NCBI GenBank assembly: GCA_964576255.1
Contig: CAZNUK010000049.1
Span: forward strand, 1 to 17,705
DNA length: 17,705 nucleotides
Source of the DNA: Eshraghiella sp964576255
Lineage (GTDB): Bacteria > Bacillota > Clostridia > Lachnospirales > Lachnospiraceae
Direction: 5' to 3'
Shown here piece by piece: positions 14,903 to 17,705 of the stretch (the stretch's first letter is position 1; each line of letters begins with the position of its first letter). Made by a program: the position numbers and the translations under genes. Under the pieces are notes generated by a model. It had not been told where the DNA came from. It searched no databases and saw only the letters and a program-made list of their open reading frames with translations.

Positions 14903-16096
14903 TTAATACAATTCATAATTGTATCCGTTTTCGATTGCCCACTGCTCTGCGTAAGAGCCGAATTCAACTATTAATGTTGTATTCTCATGGAAAGCCTCAT
15001 CTCCAATACTTGTGACACTTTCCGGAATATATATACTCCATAAACTATAACATCCGGCAAAAGCATAACTGTCTATTGTTTCTAATGAATATGGAAGTTC
15101 AATATCAGACAAACTCTCACAATTATAAAATGCCTTATAATCAACTTCCTTTAATGTACTTGGTAATTCAACATATTTTAAATTAATACATTCAGAAAAA
15201 GCACTTGCAAAAACATATTTCATTCCTTCCGGAATTTCTATTCTTTTAAGGCTTGTACATTTTTCAAATGCATTGTATCCAATATGTTCAACGCTATCCG
15301 GTATCTCTATTTCTGACAACTTTTTACAACCATAAAATGCATTATCCCCAATAACTTCCAATCTTTTAGGTAAATCAACTTCTTCTAAATCATCATTATA
15401 TTCTAATCCCATATAGTGAATTTCTTTTACACCTCTTTTAACGCGTAACTCTTCAAACTCTTCATCTCCCCACAATGGTTCATCATCCGTCCATATTCTA
15501 ATTTCTTTTTCAATATACATTGTATCTCCATCAAGCTTCCAGCGTTTGTCATTTACAACAATAATACTTATAGAAACCATTACTAAAAAAGCCACTGCAT
15601 AAATTATCCAAACTTTACTTTTACTATTTACTACTTCATTATTAGTCGGGTCATTCTTTGGAATCGCTTTCTTCTCACAAATCATTCCAACAATCGTAGT
15701 AACCAAAATCGCCACTGTTACTGCTGTCATCCATCCCCAGAGATTAGACATTTCATATACTTCTCTCCATATAGGAAGTCCTACTAATATTCCAACATAT
15801 CCTATCACCAAAAAAATGCTTACTGCAAGAGTCACTGTGGAAAATTTAAACCTCTTAGATTTGATAAATGATAAAATCAATAAAATCAAGCCTATTACAT
15901 ACGCCAAAAGGCAAAGCTTAAGTTGTAATTCACTAAAATCTCCGGTATTATTATAATCCCTGATTACTTCAACAATTCCCCCCTGTTCTATAAATTTGTA
16001 ATAACACCATGGTCCAATACTCATTAAAACCATCAAGAGCACCACTAACGCCCTATAAAACCACTTTGTCCATTTTAAAATCACTTTACTTTTCAT
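14903..16096 (-). CDS. Five-TM protein with BspA-type leucine-rich repeats
   Basis: First gene of the operon, 397 residues. Five TM helices (about 14-34, 57-79, 86-108, 119-140, 161-182) are followed by a C-terminal domain of about six LRR_5/BspA-type repeats (about 237-375). The repeat is visible as I-x-x-x-A-F-x-x-C-x-x-L-x-x-I-x-I-P-x-x-V/L, for example in IGDNAFYGCKKLSEIEIPDS and IGYNAFEKCTSLKRIEIPEG. An odd number of TM helices with a basic N-terminus places the repeats outside the cell. Such repeats usually bind proteins or host surfaces; here the domain could instead be a sensing or binding partner for the other two operon products. Start supported by AAGGAG six bases upstream of the ATG. 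The promoter with the GCAACC block lies about 45-75 bases upstream. Confidence 0.88.
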   Translation of the reverse strand: MKSKVILKWTKWFYRALVVLLMVLMSIGPWCYYKFIEQGGIVEVIRDYNNTGDFSELQLKLCLLAYVIGLILLILSFIKSKRFKFSTVTLAVSIFLVIGYVGILVGLPIWREVYEMSNLWGWMTAVTVAILVTTIVGMICEKKAIPKNDPTNNEVVNSKSKVWIIYAVAFLVMVSISIIVVNDKRWKLDGDTMYIEKEIRIWTDDEPLWGDEEFEELRVKRGVKEIHYMGLEYNDDLEEVDLPKRLEVIGDNAFYGCKKLSEIEIPDSVEHIGYNAFEKCTSLKRIEIPEGMKYVFASAFSECINLKYVELPSTLKEVDYKAFYNCESLSDIELPYSLETIDSYAFAGCYSLWSIYIPESVTSIGDEAFHENTTLIVEFGSYAEQWAIENGYNYELY

Positions 16097-16139
16097 AATC
16101 TTTTCTCCTTCAAATATGTATTTTTACATCTTCTACTCT

Positions 16140-16169
16140 ATAGAGAGCACAAGTTTCAAAAAGGTTGCA
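16140..16169 (-). promoter_or_regulatory. Putative ECF-type promoter of the LRR/sigma operon
   Basis: On the minus strand TGCAACCTTTTT (plus 16158-16169) is followed after 10 bases by CTCTCTAT (plus 16140-16147). Read as an ECF promoter this is a -35 of GCAACC (with the AAC core common to ECF sites), a 16-base spacer and a -10 of TCTCTA. The same two blocks with the same spacing occur in front of the SSB-like gene (16866-16895) and nowhere else that I could see in the window. No sigma-A promoter is evident at this place. Predicted leader about 35 bases. Confidence 0.65.
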
Positions 16170-16228
16170 CCTTTTTCAAAAAAATATTATTAAATGTGGA
16201 AATTTTTTATGTGCAGCTTTGCACTAAG

Positions 16229-16555
16229 AAAAAAAGACTAAGTTACCCTAGCCCCGTAATGAAATTTCTCACATGAATAACCCAAGGAGACAGTCGCCTG
16301 CCTCGGTGGGTATATTCCGTGAGAAAACAAGAATGAGGTGTAAGCATGCGTCCACACTTACACCCCAAAGTATATTTGAAGGTCATAAACTAACCCGCGA
16401 TAAATTATTATTTTCTTGTAAATGGATTGCATTTACTGTAAAATAAATAATGTGTATCGCAGCCTAGGTCTGTATTGTGTGGTAGCCTATTACCATCCTT
16501 TGCTCGGCGTAGTTGCAGCTACGTCGAGTGGTACACCATGTATTCTCGAATTCTC
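16229..16555 (-). ncRNA. Candidate structured non-coding RNA
   Basis: The ~480 bases between the LRR gene and the SSB-like gene contain no convincing reading frame but several strong dyads. CTCGGCGTAG pairs with CTACGTCGAG (16503-16528, one G-T or A-C pair). GGTGTAAG pairs perfectly with CTTACACC (16337-16364). A long compound hairpin spans 16265-16326: TTTCTCAC/GTGAGAAA outside, GAATA-ACCCA/TGGGTA-TATTC in the middle and GAG-CAG/CTG-CTC inside. The minus strand has a promoter at its head (16562-16590) and, at its tail, a weak stem plus seven T (16229-16255). I could not match it to 6S, SRP, RNase P, tmRNA or a riboswitch I know. It may alternatively be a long leader of the LRR operon or the 3' part of the SSB-like mRNA. 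Confidence 0.45.
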
Positions 16556-16561
16556 ATAGTT

Positions 16562-16590
16562 ATTTTAGCATACACTCCTACATATCGCAA
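16562..16590 (-). promoter_or_regulatory. Sigma-A-type promoter of the candidate ncRNA
   Basis: On the minus strand TTGCGA (plus 16585-16590) and TAAAAT (plus 16562-16567) are exactly 17 bases apart, and the -10 has the TGn extension (TGCTAAAAT). It lies 25-50 bases after the stop of the SSB-like gene and points into the structured region, with no open frame behind it. Confidence 0.55.
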
Positions 16591-16614
16591 GATTAGTTTT
16601 CCATCAAATTCCAG

Positions 16615-16836
16615 CTACCTAAGCTTGATTCTGCTATATCTTGTGTAAATCCTATCGTCAATTATTTTTCCTTCAATCTCAATTTTTTGCCTACAGGTGA
16701 CAAAAATATTGTCTTTAATCGCTTGACGATTTTGTGACACCACTGTGAATGTCCTGCCTGCTACATCCACTTTAAATGTGCATATGCTATTGCCGTAGAC
16801 AGGTTCAGAAATAACACTGCACAAAAGTCTCACCAT
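16615..16836 (-). CDS. Small SSB-like (OB-fold) protein
   Basis: A 73-residue protein. I place the start at the ATG ending at 16836 because AAGGAGGTGAG lies just upstream; a longer frame reaching 16908 would run through the promoter. Sequence features are beta-strand alternation (SICTFKVDVAGRTFTVVSQN) and an end resembling the last strands of single-stranded-DNA-binding proteins (NIFVTCRQKIEIEGKIID, then IYTRYSRIKL), where SSBs read 'v-x-K-G-x-x-I-x-V-x-G-x-l' before the final strand. True SSBs have about 100 OB residues plus an acidic tail; this one is shorter and ends in basic residues, so it could be a minimal OB-fold protein of other function. It is the only gene seen downstream of the second GCAACC promoter, which suggests control by the membrane-bound sigma factor. 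Confidence 0.65.
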   Translation of the reverse strand: MVRLLCSVISEPVYGNSICTFKVDVAGRTFTVVSQNRQAIKDNIFVTCRQKIEIEGKIIDDRIYTRYSRIKLR

Positions 16837-16865
16837 AAGCCTCACCTCCTTAATGCTTATACTTA

Positions 16866-16895
16866 ATAGAGGGGACAAATGCGAAAAAGGTTGCA
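16866..16895 (-). promoter_or_regulatory. Putative ECF-type promoter of the SSB-like gene
   Basis: On the minus strand TGCAACCTTTTT (plus 16884-16895) is followed after 10 bases by CCCTCTAT (plus 16866-16873). This is identical in layout to the block in front of the LRR/sigma operon: the 12-base upstream element matches perfectly and seven of eight bases match downstream. Expected transcript start near 16859, about 22 bases before the ATG at 16836. Confidence 0.65.
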
Positions 16896-16919
16896 GAACC
16901 ACCACCATAATTTTATAAT
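16891..16919 (+). promoter_or_regulatory. Sigma-A-type promoter of the GDSL hydrolase
   Basis: TTGCAG (16891-16896), 17 bases, TATAAT (16914-16919), about 31 bases before the GDSL start. Its -35 shares the bases GTTGCA with the -35 of the divergent ECF-type promoter, so the two polymerase forms could not bind at the same time. Confidence 0.6.
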
Positions 16920-16949
16920 TACACTTAGAAATAATATGGAGGCTTCATT

Positions 16950-17567
16950 ATGCGAATTTTATGTATCGGTGACAGTAACACCTGGGGATACAATCCCGAA
17001 AATGGCATGCGTTTTCCTAATAGATGGACTAAAGTTCTTGCTAGATTAATGCCCGAACATGAAATAATCGAAGAAGGCCTAAATGGCAGAACCCTGCTCT
17101 CAGAAGATCCTTATGTAAAGGAGCGTCAGGGCATCTTAAGTTTAAAAGTATTACTAATGTCTCACAAACCAGTAGACTATGTAATTGTTATGCTTGGAAC
17201 TAATGAATTAAAAAGCTTTTTTAACTGTAGCGCAGATTATGTCGCAAAAGGAATCGAGGAATTTATTAAGATTATCAAAGATGCCGATTTGTGGCAAAGA
17301 TTTGATGTGCCGGAATTATTGATTATTTCACCAATATTAATTCGCAAGGAGCTTATAACCAATGGTGATGTATTTGGCGAATATAATGAAAAAAGTGTGG
17401 AACAATCCGCACTTATGGCTTCTGCAATTGAGCCTGTATGTGCCGCAACCAATGTTGCATTTATGAACGCAGCCGAATACGCTGAAGCTTCGCTAACAGA
17501 CAATATACATATGGATGAAGAAAACCATCAAAAGCTGGCATATGCTATATATGACAGGCTGGTGTAA
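16950..17567 (+). CDS. SGNH/GDSL-family hydrolase
   Basis: A 205-residue esterase-type hydrolase of the SGNH superfamily, without signal peptide, so cytoplasmic. Block I is ILCIGDSNTWG with nucleophile S9. The block II glycine lies in EEGLNGRTLL (G43/G46), block III is VMLGTNELK with N85, and block V is DNIHMDEENH with D184 and H187, which complete the triad. The GDSNTWGY start and the short length resemble the arylesterase/acetyl-esterase branch (TesA- or lysophospholipase-L1-like). The substrate cannot be told. Start set by GGAGG at 16938-16942. It is the only complete plus-strand gene in the window, divergent from the SSB-like gene and followed by its own terminator. Confidence 0.9.
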   Translation: MRILCIGDSNTWGYNPENGMRFPNRWTKVLARLMPEHEIIEEGLNGRTLLSEDPYVKERQGILSLKVLLMSHKPVDYVIVMLGTNELKSFFNCSADYVAKGIEEFIKIIKDADLWQRFDVPELLIISPILIRKELITNGDVFGEYNEKSVEQSALMASAIEPVCAATNVAFMNAAEYAEASLTDNIHMDEENHQKLAYAIYDRLV

Positions 17568-17574
17568 CATATGT

Positions 17575-17616
17575 GGTTTCCCAGAGCTACTTTCTTGGCT
17601 GTGAGAAACCTTTTTT
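17575..17616 (+). terminator. Intrinsic terminator of the GDSL hydrolase gene
   Basis: GGTTTC (17575-17580) pairs with GAAACC (17605-17610), with additional CA/TG and AGC/GCT pairs inside, followed by six T (17611-17616). It begins seven bases after the GDSL stop. Confidence 0.7.
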
Positions 17617-17705
17617 AGCTTCCTTGGTTTCTCACGGCACGTTTTGCGGGCTGGGAAACCGCACGCGGTTTCCCAGAGCTGCTTTCTTGGCTGTGAGAAA
17701 CCTTT
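17575..17705. repeat. Repeated terminator-like hairpins in alternating orientation
   Basis: A 39-base unit at 17575-17613 recurs at 17667-17705 (the window edge) with one base changed. Between them, about 17624-17660, is a copy in the opposite orientation that keeps the end motifs GGTTTCTCAC and GGGAAACC but has a different middle. All three therefore share GGTTTCYCAS-type ends around variable cores. The array may continue past the window. Confidence 0.7.

Noticed and set aside
16229..16555. 6S RNA, RNase P RNA, SRP RNA or tmRNA
   Set aside because: I looked for their conserved cores (for example the RNase P GAGGAAAGTCC segment and the SRP GGAAGGAAGCAG-type loop) and did not see them; 6S cannot be fully excluded by eye.
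16837..16908. 24-residue N-terminal extension of the SSB-like protein
   Set aside because: It lacks a ribosome site and covers the ECF-type promoter, while the internal ATG has an excellent AAGGAGGTGAG site.

Overview
The window looks like a low-GC Gram-positive chromosome of the class Clostridia, probably family Lachnospiraceae. This is inferred from the A/T-rich sequence, strong AGGAGG-type ribosome binding sites, a BspA-type leucine-rich-repeat surface protein and an ECF sigma factor carrying its own membrane and extracellular domain. It comes from a draft assembly, because a run of exactly 100 N sits inside a repeat (8415-8514). Almost all genes are on the minus strand; only a GDSL hydrolase at the right end and a broken regulator at the left end are on the plus strand.

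Left part (1-8110). The first 440 bases hold two remnants of LytTR-type response regulators on opposite strands. A minus-strand operon of MoxR AAA ATPase, DUF58 protein and a DUF4129-like membrane protein (3773 to 533) follows, with stop/start overlaps at both junctions and a clear terminator at 477-512. A type IIA topoisomerase pair, best read as parE-parC, lies upstream on the same strand (8110 to 3925). Between the two operons is a 127-bp nested palindrome (3806-3932) whose right arm contains the parC stop codon.

Middle (8111-11421). An intergenic stretch of about 820 bases holds a bidirectional terminator, a G+C-richer modular repeat array interrupted by the assembly gap, and a degenerate A/C-rich tandem repeat. 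Next are a PD-(D/E)XK nuclease-like gene and a sensor histidine kinase that has no adjacent response regulator. Each has its own sigma-A-like promoter and inverted repeats in its control region.

Right part (11422-17705). A three-gene operon encodes a five-TM protein with BspA-type LRRs, a single-pass protein with an extracellular domain, and a 690-aa ECF sigma factor fused to a transmembrane helix and a large extracellular domain. Its promoter region contains a block (GCAACC, 16 bases, then YCTCTA) that recurs with identical spacing in front of a small OB-fold/SSB-like gene. I infer that this block is the promoter recognised by the membrane-tethered sigma factor, giving an autoregulated envelope-signalling module of previously unassigned function. 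The second copy is back to back with, and overlaps, a sigma-A promoter for the GDSL hydrolase. Between the two minus-strand units lies a ~325-base stretch with its own promoter, several strong hairpins and a weak T-tract terminator, which I call a candidate structured non-coding RNA. The window ends in repeated terminator-like hairpins.
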